Source of the DNA: Wolfiporia cocos
Taxonomy: Eukaryota; Basidiomycota; Agaricomycetes; Polyporales; Phaeolaceae
Assembly: GCA_029448655.1 (NCBI GenBank)
Contig: JACCLO010000010.1
Location: 1,178,001-1,242,000, forward strand
DNA length: 64,000 bases
Direction of reading: 5' to 3'
This document shows, one piece after another, positions 21,845-34,454 of this stretch (positions within the stretch are counted from its first letter, which is position 1; each line of letters begins with the position of its first letter). A program made the position numbers and the translations under genes. Below the pieces are notes generated by a model. It saw nothing but the letters and a program-made list of their open reading frames with translations, was not told the origin of the DNA and did not search any database.

Positions 21845-24800
21845 ATGGACTCCTCTGATGAAGTAGAACTGCTTACCGCCTCCAGCCCCACGGAACTTGC
21901 CTCAGAATTCGATTTTCCCGGCACGACGGACGCGTCTGCATCTGACAGGAGTACTCCTTTTACCACCGATCGGTTGCTTTCGGAAGAGGAAGAACTGCAG
22001 ATGATGGACGCCTCGTCAGCAAAGCGAAAGAGAGTCACAGAAACTAGACTTGAGAACAAAACGACGGGGAAAAGGCCGAGGTTAGCAGAAAAGAAGGCGG
22101 TAAGTGTGTCAATTTTGCCGTCAGGGGGAAAGATTGCATTACCACTGTTTTCTGTGGATTGTATGTGGCAGACGCACTATACACACTGTATAATGCTTGT
22201 CCTATTGGTTGACACGTCTTGCGTGGCGAACTACGACGCGTCATGTTTTTCAGGTGTAGCTGAGAATTCACCAGCTAGACTCGCCGGTGCTATTTACGTG
22301 CATGTTACTCAAGCGGTAGAGAATACCTGTGACAATGCATAAACAATCTCGAACCAACAATCGGTCAAAAACGCCGCCACGTGCGCTTGGCGCAGCCGTA
22401 TAAGTTGTAGCAAACGCTGAAGCTTGCGATATAAAGTAAACGCAGCTCACGATCATCGATTGGGCATTGCTCCCGCTACTTCGGGGGCTAGACGCTGGCA
22501 TTTCGAGCTCATGATTTTGTGTTACATCGTTCTATCGTCTACGTATCAGGGAGCGACGGCACTTGTTGACAATCCTCATGTGTAGCTTACGATCGTCGTC
22601 AACTTTGCCCGAGCAAACCAAGATGCCGCACGGAAGCGTTGGCTCCATTGCAATCGCCTTCTTTTTGTTCCTCTGCTCCCGCCATCAAGTGGCTTGTTCA
22701 CCACCATCCAGAAGGAAGTTGAAACATCGGAAAGCAAAGGAGGGTATGTACCTCTGCACGAGCTTGACGAGCAGCCAAAATTGGTCAGAGGCGGAATCAT
22801 GAAAGACTATCAGGTATGGAAGTGACTTTCGTCTGTTGCGCGGTTGGTGTGATAACGTATTTCGCAAGCTTCACGGCCTTTCATTTTTGGTGTATATGTA
22901 TAGAAACGGTGAGCATTACATCAACGCATGCCTGGAATGGAAGCTGAAGATGTCATCAGGCATGAACTGCATCCTGGGAGACGAGTATGTCTGTATAACC
23001 ACCCAACTTGGACGATTGTGCTAACATGGATTCAGAATGGGTCTCGGAAAAACCCTTCAGGTGAAACAAACCTCATGCGACCATATGGTGGTACTGAGTT
23101 CATATCATCAGACGCTTTCCTTATTTGCTTGGATCAAAGAAAATACTACTGGTATGTGGACATTGTACCGTGGACGTTCGGCCGTTAATACCAGCCACAG
23201 GCTTACAGGATCCTCATCTCGTAATCTGCCCGCTCTCCGTTCTCCCATCATGGCTAGCCGTAAGTGCATTCCAATTCTTTAACAGTGTACTCACATACTC
23301 ACTGCTCATCTAGGAGGCTGAGCGATGGATTCCTTCCTTTCAGACGCTGCGCTTTCACGGCCAGCAAAGCGAGCGTGCGCGTCTCAAGGAAGGCATTCGC
23401 TCCGGCGAGATCCGTTTTGACATCTGCGTGACGACATACGAGGCGTTTGTTGCGGAGGATACCTGGTTTAAGTCCCGGCGGTGGACGTACTGTGTTCTCG
23501 ATGAGGGGCATCGAATCAAGAACGCCGAGACGAACGTCGCTGCGAGGCTTCAGAATTTTGGGTCACTCTACCGATTGAGTACGCCATTCCTTGATTTCAG
23601 CCGGATAGTAATTTGACGAAGTTTGCTAGTCTTGACGGGCACGCCTGTGCAGAACAATCTGGTGGAGTTATGGGGCATCCTACGCTGGCTCTATCCTACT
23701 GTGTTCACAGCTGCGTCTGAGCGCATATTCAAGGATGCGTTTGACCTCACCCGAGGGCTTTACTCGCTTCCTTTCCTAAAGGCCGTTGAGAAACTGCTGG
23801 CCACGATCATGCTCCGTCGCACCAAAGCGAACGTTGAGCTGAGCGTCCCGCCACGAGAAGAGCTGACGGTATTTGTCCCGATGACAGAGGCGCAGCGCTT
23901 TTGGACCTACCGACTGCTCACGCGGATGGATATGGTTGATTTGAAGAATATTTTCACCACCGAATTGGGAAACGGGGCCCATAGCGAAGGGCGTAGGGAA
24001 GTGCAAGCTCATCTTGCTACACAGATCCAACGTAGTCGCACCAATGGCAATGACAGTGCGTTGCTATGTCGATATCAAAAGCGCGAGCTAATACATACGC
24101 AGAGTGGAAGAAACTGATGAACTTGCTCATGCAGTTGCGCAAGACGTGTGACCACCCGTATATGCTTCCTCATGCAGAACCAGAGCCGTACTCCATAGGA
24201 GAACATCTAGTCGCATCTTCGTCAAAACTTATTGCTGTTGACAAGCTTCTCGCTGATATCCTTCCGAAGGGCGAACGTGTCCTCATCTTCAGCCAGTGGA
24301 CGAGCATGCTTGACCTTTTGGAGGATTTCATGGCGCTGCGCAAGATCCCATACGCCCGATTGGACGGCAGTACTAATCGACCGCGTCGTACGCTCGACAT
24401 AAAGCTTTTCCAGCAGGAGAAATCTCCGTACCAAGTATTCCTCATCTCCACACGAGCCGGTGGGCTGGGCATCAACCTGATAAAAGCGTCAACTGTCATT
24501 ATGTTTGATTCTGATTGGAATCCGCAGAACGACCTACAGGCAATCGCGCGGGCGCACAGGATTGGTCAGACCAAAATCGTAAAGGTGTATAGGCTGATCT
24601 GCCGAGGCAGCGTCGAGGATCAAATGCTTGACAGAATTCGGCGCAAACTTTTCCTTTCCGTGAAGGTCATGGGCTCCGATAATCCTTCCTCAGACGACCA
24701 GAACTCTGCCCTCCAAACAAGCGAATTATTAGATATCTTGCGCAAGGGTAGCAGTGCGCTTTCGCAGAACATTGACGGAATAGACTTTGCACGCTTTCTG

Positions 24801-25819
24801 GAGGCCCCGATCAATGAGATTTTAGAAGCTTCGCGAGAGCGCGACAACGTCCGATGCGCAAAACTCAAGCAGCTCGAAGGCGAGACGGACGACAAGGTCG
24901 ACCATAAGTTGCTTGCGGATGCCGAGGAGGAAGAACAGAAACTTCTCACCGGCGTTGCCCAAGTTCAAAGTCGTCTATTTGAAGGAAAGGTTGTACGACA
25001 GCCAAAGAGAAACAGCAACAAAGACATCGCCCAAGAATGGCATGAACTCCAAAAACGCAGTCGCACAAACCGTATTGTGATGGTCGACGGGATGGAGATG
25101 ATTGCTCAGCATATGGGGCCCGAAGCTGTGAGTCTTCGTTACCTCTGAGTTGTGGCATCTGACTGACGGGCTGCATGGTAGGCTCCCCCACCAATACTCG
25201 AACAGGCAGGCAAGCGAACGCGGCGAAAGTTTGAGAGTGACGACTGGTGCATCTACTGTCGTGATGGTGGCGAGCTCGTGCTTTGTAATAATTGCCCAAG
25301 AGGTATGTGCTTCCCTTCAGCATTGTTCGTAACTCGACTGACTGCTCTGTAGTATTCCACGCAGAGTGTTACGGCTTAACCAGAACGCAAGTCAAACAAG
25401 TGCCCAGCATCAGCTGTAGTCAGCACAAATGCGTATCCTGCAAACGTTCAACAAGCGATGCAGGGGGGATGCTGTTCCGGTATGTCTGTGTTAGATGAAC
25501 AATTAGATCATTGCTAACAGACATGACTTAGTTGCCGAACATGTCCTCAAGCATTTTGCGAGGATTGTTTGCCCGAGGGAGACATTGATGCCATAGGCGA
25601 TGAGCTGCCTGAGTTGTGCGTCTTGTTTCATCGGGTACTTCTAGAGACCGTTACTAATCTCCCCACAGTGCCCTCCTCGGATACGGAGCAAACAGCACGG
25701 CATACTATATTCACTGCATTGATTGCAATGAACGTGCCCAGAAAGACCGAAGATGGTGGTCTACTTGGCAAAAAGAGATCCAAGAGGCAAAGGAGAAGCT
25801 AGAGGCCTTGTATCGATAA
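21845..25819 (+). CDS. SNF2-family chromatin remodelling ATPase with C-terminal PHD finger
   Basis: Exon 1 (21845-22099) encodes an acidic then basic N-terminus starting MDSSDEVELLTASS. The exon pattern between 22100 and about 22590 is unresolved. Downstream: GGIMKDYQ and LHGLSFLVY (the usual SNF2 entry motif); Walker A DEMGLGKTLQ split by an intron at 22986-23035; HLVICPLSVLPSW; DEGH (about 23498-23510); LTGTPVQNNL; then the second lobe with YARLDGSTNRPRR, STRAGGLGINL (about 24450) and ARAHRIGQ (about 24550). The C-terminus has a C4HC3 PHD-type finger (CIYCRDGGELVLCNNC, HAEC, CVSC; about 25250-25440) and more paired cysteines. The catalytic core resembles ISWI or Lsh-like remodelers, and the PHD finger suggests histone-tail reading. 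All core motifs are intact. The final exon ends with TAA at 25817-25819. Confidence 0.85.
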
Positions 25820-26194
25820 GTACCCTGTTTTCGTGTCTCCCATGTATCTCGGGTGATAGTCCCCATTTTGTTGTACCTCATAATCTGTGCCCTTGTAGAT
25901 AATCGCTAGAAGTAGCTCTGCATTCTGCATACACCGTACTGACGTTTGAAAATATACATTTGATATGAATGAATATTTCATGTGCTCACAAACAGCATTG
26001 TTCATGGGATGGGGATATCCCGTGTAACACACGATCGCTGCTGAGCCTGAAGCTCGAAGCTTGGTGTTTTGCTGAGCGGCGCGGTGTGCATCAGCAAAAC
26101 GCGAGACGACTTACCAGTGTTGGAGGTAATTTAACTGTGCTGGAGGTACGGAGGTACTTGCCAATCGGGGAAGGATCTGATCTCTGTAGATAAG
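25820..26194. other. 3' flank of the SNF2-PHD gene
   Basis: Non-coding sequence with no recognised feature other than ggaggta repeats near 26120-26155. Confidence 0.4.
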
Positions 26195-26255
26195 CGCTGA
26201 TAAGATCGACAGCAGAGTGGCATTCAATCGCCACTCTGAAGGTATCTTATCAGCG
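26195..26255. repeat. 61-bp two-step perfect hairpin
   Basis: cgctgataagat pairs with atcttatcagcg (12 bp), and inside it cagagtggc pairs with gccactctg (9 bp), separated by short asymmetric spacers and an 8-nt loop attcaatc. About 25 bp further on, direct repeats of ctgggaaactaatcaycaga occur. It could be a tiny foldback element or a transcript hairpin; no TSD was found. Confidence 0.7.
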
Positions 26256-26551
26256 TCAGACAAACTCAACGTGTGACTGGGAAACTAATCACCAGACTGG
26301 GAAACTAATCATCAGACTGGTATAGAATTGTCGTTTGGTAGTCAGGCTGGCATATGAATTGCAAGGAGCAGTCGCAGCTTACCTATGTAGATATACTGTA
26401 ACCTGTGGCATATGCCACACAACGTGGCGCGCACCTAGAGGCCTCGGAACCATCATGTAAAATTACGATGTGTAAAATTCATGGTATACATAATGTTAAG
26501 AACGCTCGAACTACAGAAATCTGAGCACATCTGAGGAACCGTTTACATTGC

Positions 26552-26899
26552 TCAAAGTGGCACAAAGCCGTTCTCGCCGAGCGGGTCATCCAGATCGTCG
26601 ACTCCGTCCTCCTCAGGACCCAAATCCCCATCCTCGTCTTCGTAATTTCCCCCCCCATTTCCCTCTTCGTCTTCGCACTGCTCGTCCGCTTCGTCCTCGG
26701 CGACTTGATACCCATAGTCCAGCTCCTCCTCGATGAGCCTCATATCTGCCACATGCTCCTCCTCCCCGCCGCCGTCGTCCTCTTCCTCGCCCTCTGTGTT
26801 ATTTGCCTCAGCCTCGTAAGTGAGTTCCAGATTTTGTTGAGCGGCTCTCTTCTCGCTAATTGGGGGATGTGCACGCTCGGTGGGATGACTTGTACACAG
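26552..26899 (-). pseudogene. Acidic C-terminal fragment of an unknown protein
   Basis: The frame is open from 26899 to the stop at 26552 and encodes HPPISEKRAAQQNLELTYE, then a long Glu/Asp/Gly-rich tail ending DDPLGENGFVPL. No start codon context or upstream exon is recognisable, and LTR-like DNA begins immediately upstream (in gene direction). It is probably the surviving 3' exon of a gene cut by a transposon. Not assigned to a family. Confidence 0.35.
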
Positions 26900-29604
26900 T
26901 CACTATATCACATTACAACAGTCACAGTAGCACAGACCCTCACTTACCTTAGTGCACAGGCCTGGTAGTTTAGGGCAGCCATTACTGGCATACTGTGATG
27001 CTTGTATATAGGTTGTAGAAGATGGGGCCTACACCCCATCTTTTGGATTCTTGGCATTATGGCTTAGGCCCCTTTCTTGCACCACTGCGTGACTGCATGC
27101 TCACCCACCTCAATGGTCTCATCTCTACCTCTTTCGCTGGCTAGACTGGTAGCTTACTGTCTGTTGCTGAGGAAGCCGCCCTTCATTTGCTGGTGCTGGG
27201 GACTTAGGGATACAGATTTAGAGGTTCCCCAGCAGGGCTGGGTGCACAGCCTGTGAGTCTGTGTCAGTCCAATCCCCACTACTGGTCCTACTACTAACCC
27301 TCCAACACCTAACACCCACATCTCAACATCTAAGGTCCTAAGCATAGGGTCCATCACTCCCAAACAGAGGTTGGCTCAGAGGCAGAGGGCAAACGTCGAG
27401 GTCTCAGGCTAGTGAGGCTGGTCACAGCAGCAGAGAGTAGGAGGTTAAAGAGGGACACACCCCTAGATGGTACATTGAACAGTCTGAGGAGTACACTTCA
27501 GACATAGCCTAGTATATATACATGCAGCGCACTATTATCCTAAGTGTCTACCCTAAACAACAAGGCCTGTGCACAAGCACCAAGGTATGACTAAGTAGTG
27601 ATGACAATGTATACATCATGTTACCATTGGATATCTTATCTTAAGTAACTACACATTGATATAATCTTAAAGTCAGGTGATTGAATACATGAAGTCTTTA
27701 GTTTGAGATGGGGGAGGGGCATATTTCACCATTTGCCACAGATAACTGTGACACTCTGCTTGTATCTAGTACAACACCATGCCAAGTCTGAGGGCACAAC
27801 AGTGTCCTTGCCTTACATCAACCATTGAGGATAGATATACAACATTATGGCTCATGCCAGAGGCTTTAGGGGCTTAGGGGTTGAAGTCGGGTATGTTCCA
27901 TGACACATAGAATCACAGCACTCAGCCTTCACCATTACTAGTGGACCCAATGTTTATGTATCACATTACTCAGCCTTGTAATTAATAATACACAGAGTGT
28001 CTTAGGACCTACTGCAGTGTCAGGGGTCTATACCTGCATGTATATATACTGGTAGCTGAGTGACTAGAGTCCTCAGTTGTATTCATTGCATTCATACAGG
28101 TTAACAACCTAGCTCGCATCATAACACTTTACTTGCTCTAAGCCCATCACCTCAAGCTTATGTCACAATTTTACCACTGTGGCTTACACCTAGCAAATTC
28201 CAAGTCAAAGCAAGGCACTGCCCCCCACTTCTCTCTCTTTTACAGGCCCTGGTTACCTCCATATGCCTCAATATGCATGGCTATGACTAACATCCAAGCC
28301 CTTATGATGGCATGGTAGCCTATTGGCAGCCCTGCCCACATGGTAGCTAAGTATTCATTTACTATGCTACACCTTACACATATGCCCTGGGTCCATTACT
28401 GTGCCCATGGGACTTATGATACATCCAGTCCCCTTAGAGGTACTGTGACCAATATGTGAGTTCCCTTACTGGCAGCTCTATGTCTAGTACCAGGCACTAC
28501 TAGGGCACATTGGTCCTCACATAATCCAGTGCCATTATGGGTGTCATATCCCTTACAATATGGCCCAGTGTGCTGCAAGCTAATTGAATTGCACAAGGTG
28601 AGACAACATACAAGCGCACCAAAAGGAGCCCACTTACACTCCAGGATGATGCTGAAGGGATGAGGAAGGTAAAGCTGGAAGTCCCTATAGCCATCTAGGG
28701 TAATACAGCCACAATTCTGATCGCATGTTGATCATGTCCGCACATTAAACCTTCGGCACATCACCTCAGCTTCGCAAGCTGCAAAAGCCAAATTGGCACT
28801 TATTGGCTGCCCAACCAGCCAAGACAGGCACCCCACAGCCGCTGCTGCCGGTTCAACCCCAGCTTGTGGCCCTGTTTCGTTTTCCTGCTATTTTTCCTCT
28901 TCCCTCCTTGCTCCACCCCAAATCCTCGCTATACTCATTCCATAAACTTATTTTACTCATGTTTCAGACTATTCCGCACTGTTTCATGGTTGCCTTCATG
29001 ACTCAGCCCTCAACCCCCAACAAAATAGCGAATTTCTAGGGTAGTAAAATTTGACAGTATTTTATGTATTTAAGAAGCAACTAGAGAACTTCAAATACAT
29101 CGAATTCTGCCCAGACGAAGTCAGACGAAGAGCTGTGCTCGAGGTGTATGCTTAGGACCTAGGAAATTGGTCACAAACATTTTCAATTCAACTTCTATTA
29201 TTTCTGCTCTATTTGACGTGCTGCCACAGTTCTAAATCACTACAGGCTACTTTCAACTGGTAAAACCACTAAACTTCAACCCCTCGAACACATCACCTAT
29301 CCTAGCACATCCAGAACTGCCCAGAAAACCTGAGAGAAAATATTTTCTGACGACACTAGTCTACCCTAAAGTGGTCCGAGCACTACCTAACTCCATGAAA
29401 TGCTTACATGATACTATGACATGCAACCTTATAGTTAATGTAAGTATTGGTTGAGTAACATCCCTTATGCCTTATGTTTCCAGACAGATCATGTGACTAA
29501 TGTGTTTTATACCCATGTTGGAGAATAAACTGTGACACAAATATTACGGTAGTACCATTCAGATGTTGTGCCACAGTGCTGTAGTGGAATGAGCTAATGC
29601 AAAG
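26900..29604. repeat. Degraded LTR fragments, mixed orientation
   Basis: CpG-poor. Forward LTR-like promoter blocks (tgtatata followed by a short inverted repeat such as gatggggcctacaccccatc) occur near 27000 and 28040. A reverse one lies at about 27440-27753 and ends ataactgtgaca, the inverse of the TGTCACAG start used by the families at 29725 and 33304. No target duplications were resolved and no coding region is recognised; 28200-28700 has short open frames without identity. Confidence 0.5.
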
Positions 29605-30900
29605 GTGATTGTGACTTTACAGCAAAAGCCTTTCAGCAACAGGCAAGATCATTATGTCATTGAAGCAGAGAAGCTAGGCAGATGGCTGCAGGACATGAAG
29701 GCCTACTACACCTCTACTAGGTATTGTCACAGATCTGGGACATTCTACTATTTTTCCCATATTTTTAGCTATTTATCCAGTATTTCTATGAGCAGTACAA
29801 TGCCATCTAGGGCTAAGCACCCATGAACATGCACACACAGCATAACAATGTGTCCATAACATGCTAGTAGTGCATATTACATCACCAGTCTAAGCTCCAA
29901 AGTCATGCATCCCACCAATATCCCAATACCAGGAATTGTCATAGTGTTTACCTAAGCAAACCAATCAGCCACTGTTACCAAACAGCAGACCCACACTGAC
30001 CCAAAACCTGTTGATCATCCCCTCAACACCTAAGTCCCTGCTCACAAGCCTGACTCCCAAGACTGAAGTCGACAGAAGGCCCACCTCACCCTAAGTCGAG
30101 GTCGAGGTACTTCAACAGACTAGCAAGCATCTTAAGAGGACAAGCACAGGATGCAAGTAATGTGCCCTAAGGCATGGTACAGAATTATAGGTCTGAGGTA
30201 AGACGGCTCAGACCCTATGTCTTATATACATCACAGTAGCGCTGTAGTCCTAAGTAATAACCCTTGCCCTAAAGTGACGTGGCCTGTGCACATGCGCCTA
30301 CTAGTCAGAGTCTGGAATGCTTATGTAACACTATGATGTAAGGGGCTAGACACGCGTTATCTAGCAAGTCTTCACATGCCGCTATAAGGCGAGCATGTGC
30401 TATATGTCATGAGGTCGTGAGTTCAACCCCCGGTATAGTCGTTTTCATCAGATAACATCAAAAGTTGTGACACACACCCACATACTGTACTCTTCCTGGT
30501 GCAGCCATTACCAGCCCACATGGTCTATCAGTATAGTGGACTTAGCTGTTGTATGCATTACAGTGCACAGACCTCTTACTGTAGGCAGGCCTTTCAGACC
30601 TGCTTATGCTCATGTATATAAGACAAACCTCTAATGCCTACCAACCTTAGATTTGTTCTCTGCATTTGCATTCAGTACCTCTCATACTCACTTGCACTCT
30701 TATCCCTCACCTCTCAATAACTCTTCAACACATTTGAAGCCTCAGTCAGTGAGTCCCACAGATAACTGTGTCAGGTATAAGGTTCATCCATCCAAACCAA
30801 TATCCTTGATGGCTTTACTTACAGTAACTGATTTATCTCAGTGTCCTCATCTTGTCAATGTCCTCATCTTCCTCATTATATTCTACGTATGGCCCACAGG
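29605..30900 (+). pseudogene. Unidentified coding relic split by a solo LTR
   Basis: Before the LTR the frame reads FSNRQDHYVIEAEKLGRWLQ, and immediately after the target duplication at 30774-30778 a compatible frame continues (KVHPSKPISLMALLTVTDL). The protein-like composition on both sides and the clean junction suggest a gene exon hit by the LTR. I do not recognise the family. Confidence 0.4.
29725..30773 (+). mobile_element. Solo LTR, family D, with internal insertion; TSD GGTAT
   Basis: Starts TGTCACAGATC and ends ACTGTGTCA, flanked by GGTAT at 29720-29724 and 30774-30778. It is collinear with the 654-bp LTR at 33304-33957 at both ends (cagccattaccag, tgtatataag, cttagatttgttctctgcatt). 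About 400 extra bp, roughly 30008-30480 and starting tgttgatca and ending gttgtgaca, appear to be a further nested insertion. Confidence 0.8.
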
Positions 30901-31439
30901 GACAAAAGCCCCATATATGTATGGATTTTTGAATTCAGTGCTGACAGTTGTGAGACAGGCAATGTCCATGAGTTGTAGACTGTACCATTCATAGATGGAG
31001 AAATAGGACAGTGTCCTCACAGGTACACCATCTGCACCATCTTCTTTGGTGTCATTGGCCACTATGGTCTTTCTAGGTATGATGAGGGAGTTGTCTTCTA
31101 TGGCTTCCTTGATGATATGCCTGGCAAATAGTAGTTGTATTAGGTTACAAGATACATGTAAAGTAAGAACTCATGGCCCATGCATGTATCTGTGCAAGCA
31201 ATATCAAGCATGATTTCAGCAATCTCAATTCTCAAGGATGTTCAGAATGGAACTTCTGAGGCTGTGACATTTGCAACTGACATGGTGAATAATGCAAGAA
31301 TCATATGGGTAATCACTCCCTTGCCAATCAACCATTGCTCATCAATGAACCATCACCATGTTCCTTCCTGTAGTTGACATTGCCATAACCTATGAAGGGG
31401 AAAATGACCACTGTGTTGCTATGGCCATTGTCCAGCCAG
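30901..31439. other. Coding-like relic sequence, unassigned
   Basis: Short frames on the plus strand (FFGVIGHYGLSRYDEGVVFY near 31050; ISSMISAISILKDVQNGTSE near 31200) and on the minus strand (DIACLTTVSTEFKNPYIYGA near 30950) look protein-like, but the strand cannot be decided and no family is recognised. They may belong to the gene relics on either side. Confidence 0.3.
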
Positions 31440-31559
31440 GCAGCATCATAACTGCCCTGCCACTTTGGTCACTGCAAGCACCACAATCTCCATGACTGGT
31501 GCAACCCCAGGTTCCAGGACCTCTGTGACCTCCACAACCTCCACAATATCATCCCCCAC

Positions 31560-32203
31560 TGTCACAAGAAAGGTAACGGTTACCTTTTCCCTTGTCTAGA
31601 CATGTGGTACACCGTAGATACGAGTCCAAGGGTCCTCATTAAAGCCCTTAAGGCCTAAGCCATGCGGCGTGCCCATTACGGGACGCGTCCGACTTGTGTA
31701 TCGCGTGCTGAAGGATGGCACGTGACCACGACGCGTAGGCAGGTGACCGTGTAGGCGGCACCTGACCTTACGATCACGACACCGCGTCAAAGCGCCCCCT
31801 TAGCCCGGGCCGCTGACGCCTTGTCTATGACAGATCGGCGGCCGCCATTACTGGCCGGCCGCTTACACATACATAATGACGTCTTAGCAACGCCGATAGG
31901 GCTGCGCACGGACATTCACGTTAGGGCAGGTAGATACCTAGTAGTTACCTGTCCACTCATGTATATAAGCTCCGGTCTGAGGTCTTAGCACCTCAGACCT
32001 AATATTCTCATCGTAGGGCTTAGGCCCGACATGATAACCTCCCTGCTGAGTGCCCGCCCTGCCTCGTCGACTCGACACACATCGTCACCTCGGCTGAGGG
32101 CTTACCTCTATAATTATATGTACTTGGGTTCCTCCTTCGGCAAGCCGAATCATGGCTACGCCTAGGGGTTTAGGAGCATAGCACGGCGAGTAGTCTTGTG
32201 ATA
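31560..32203 (+). mobile_element. Solo LTR, family E (644 bp), TSD CCCAC
   Basis: Starts TGTCACAAG and ends CTTGTGATA, flanked by CCCAC at 31555-31559 and 32204-32208. It is CpG-rich, unlike its surroundings, so it is a recent arrival. The promoter block tgtatataagctc is followed by an inverted repeat (gtctgaggtcttagcacctcagac). It is inserted in the Tet/JBP-like relic. Confidence 0.9.
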
Positions 32204-33303
32204 CCCACAACCTCCTCCTATACACCACTGGGCTTGCTGCTTCTCACACCATCTAAATAATCATCTCCAATCACAGGGGCCTCCACATGGTCTGTCTTGC
32301 ACCAGCCAGACACCTCCACATGCATGCTATCCCTCATGAAGTAGGCATAATATAGTCTGTCACCTTCATACTTCATCAATGAGTGTCACACTGCTGTGCC
32401 ACAGAGAGCAATCACAGTTCCAGGGCCATCTTTAATTGAGATGTTAGCTCCATGTAAGTCCAGGAATGCATTGTGATAGGATCCAATGCTGGCAAGCAGA
32501 TCATACCTATCACCAACCATCCTGGGATGTGCAACATGGAATCCTATAGCTGGGGCCAAGTTGAGGGGAACCTGAGCAGGTGGCTCGACAGTAAGGGCCA
32601 AGCTCCAAGCCACCAGTCTAGCAGTCAGAGACAGAGAGATGAGGCAAGGGGACATGCAGGTGAGTAGTTGGAGAGGGGCATTGAGCCCAACAATCAGAAT
32701 AAAAGGTCTAAGGGACAAGTCCCTTGACCCAATGTTAAGTACATGGAGGGAACTGCTATCTAAGTGGCTACCCTAATGTACATGGTCTGTGCGCAGCCCT
32801 AACAGCATTGCTAAGACCATCATAACTACTGTGTAATATCAGTAGTGTAAGCAGGTGCCCACAGGTACACTTGATGTGTTTTCCTTGATGCCTCACTGTA
32901 TGGAGGGACTTAGTGTTCAACTGCTTCACTGTGCACTTTATTCTAGGGATCCCCACACAACCAGAGACCCTCATTTCATGTACAACAGCCCTATGCCCAC
33001 AGTTCCCCGTCATATCAGGTTCTAGCTGATATTCTGTGTCTAACCACAGGTCTTCTACATTTCAGCTCTTGTTGCACTAAACTGCAACACTTTGTATTTG
33101 TCTACTTAGCATGCTAGCCTTATGGACTTAATGGTAGCAGTACCATGGACACTATGACCCCAGTCAATAAGTCATAGTATATAATCCGATGTGATTACCA
33201 GTTGAGTTCCTCAGCTCAACCTTATTGAATTACAAGGATCTTCTACTCATTATCAAAGCTTAAGCAATTAAGCCTCAACACGTATATCGACACTCTGACT
33301 CTG

Positions 33304-33957
33304 TGTCACAGATATAGTGACATTAGCGATTTTCCCCTTATTTCTACCTATTTTTCTGGTATTTCTACAAGCATATCTACATTTATGCTGCTAAGCACCA
33401 GTAAACACATACACCTGCACAAACAACACGTCAAAAACATGCTAGTAATCTCATATTACTCAGCGGCCTAACCTCCAAGGTCACACGTCTTACTCATACC
33501 CTGATATCGGGCTATGTCAATGCCTTTACCTCAGTGGCCTGTGCGATTATCACAAGCCAACGAACAGCATGACTCATTCTCCAATACCAGTATATGTCAT
33601 CATGCTTACCGTGCTTACTCATTGCATAATGCCACAACCACAACGTAGACCCACCACTCAAAACCACTCTTATGATTGGTACAGCCATTACCAGTGCACA
33701 TGGTCTATTAGTATAGTGGACTTCACCATTTCTTGTAGCAGTAGTGCACAGACCTAGTACTTTAGGGCAGCTCTGTAGGAGTTGCTCTATGCACATGTAT
33801 ATAAGTAGGCTTAGCAGCATGCTAAGACCTTAGATTTGTTCTCTGCATTCACATTCAAGCACACCACTCCTCTCGCACCCACTAGCTCTCCTCCCTCTGA
33901 GCCACTCACCCCTCAAGTGATCCGCTTATTGGTGAGTCCCACAGCTAGTCTGTGTCA
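33304..33957 (+). mobile_element. Solo LTR, family D (654 bp), TSD CTCTG
   Basis: Starts TGTCACAGATATAG and ends CTGTGTCA, flanked by CTCTG at 33299-33303 and 33958-33962. The host sequence on both sides is the family-A2 LTR, so this is a nested insertion. Promoter block tgtatataag is near 33797. Confidence 0.9.
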
Positions 33958-34008
33958 CTCTGCAGAGTCCGAGAAGTAGTGCACTACTTGACCTGCTGAG
34001 TAACTCAT

Positions 34009-34454
34009 TGTCACAGAGTCTCTTGGCAACATAGCAGGCACATAACCCATATCTGACATTCAGTGCTTGGGGATAGACAGCATCATGTTATCTTAGATTG
34101 GCACAGTACTATCACATATCTTACCACTTATCATCTAGGTCACATGAACTGTAGCTAGTGCTTAGGAGTTAGGCACATGACTACATATTAGCACAGTAGT
34201 ACACAGGCCTTGCCTTTAGGGTGGGCTTGGTGGTTATGATGCCTGCTTCTGCATGTATATAGGCTACATTGTCTGGGGTTTACTCCCCAGACTTTTTATT
34301 GTCACCTAGGGGGCATGTCCTCTCATTCTAGTTCCTGCTGCTTAGACTGCCTCACTGTGTGACATGCCTGTCAACACATCATCTTCTACCCTTGATGCTT
34401 AGGTCATACCAGGGGGGGTGACTATGCTTGGTATGTCAGGGTCAGTTTGTGATA
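34009..34454 (+). mobile_element. Short solo LTR, family E-like (446 bp), TSD CTCAT
   Basis: Starts TGTCACAGAG and ends TTTGTGATA, flanked by CTCAT at 34004-34008 and 34455-34459. It has the family promoter block (tgtatatagg followed by tctggggtttactccccaga). It is inserted in the A2 LTR only about 50 bp from the family-D insertion. Confidence 0.85.

Noticed and set aside
30360..30450. tRNA-like B box gagttcaaccccc
   Set aside because: No matching A box at the right distance and no acceptor stem.
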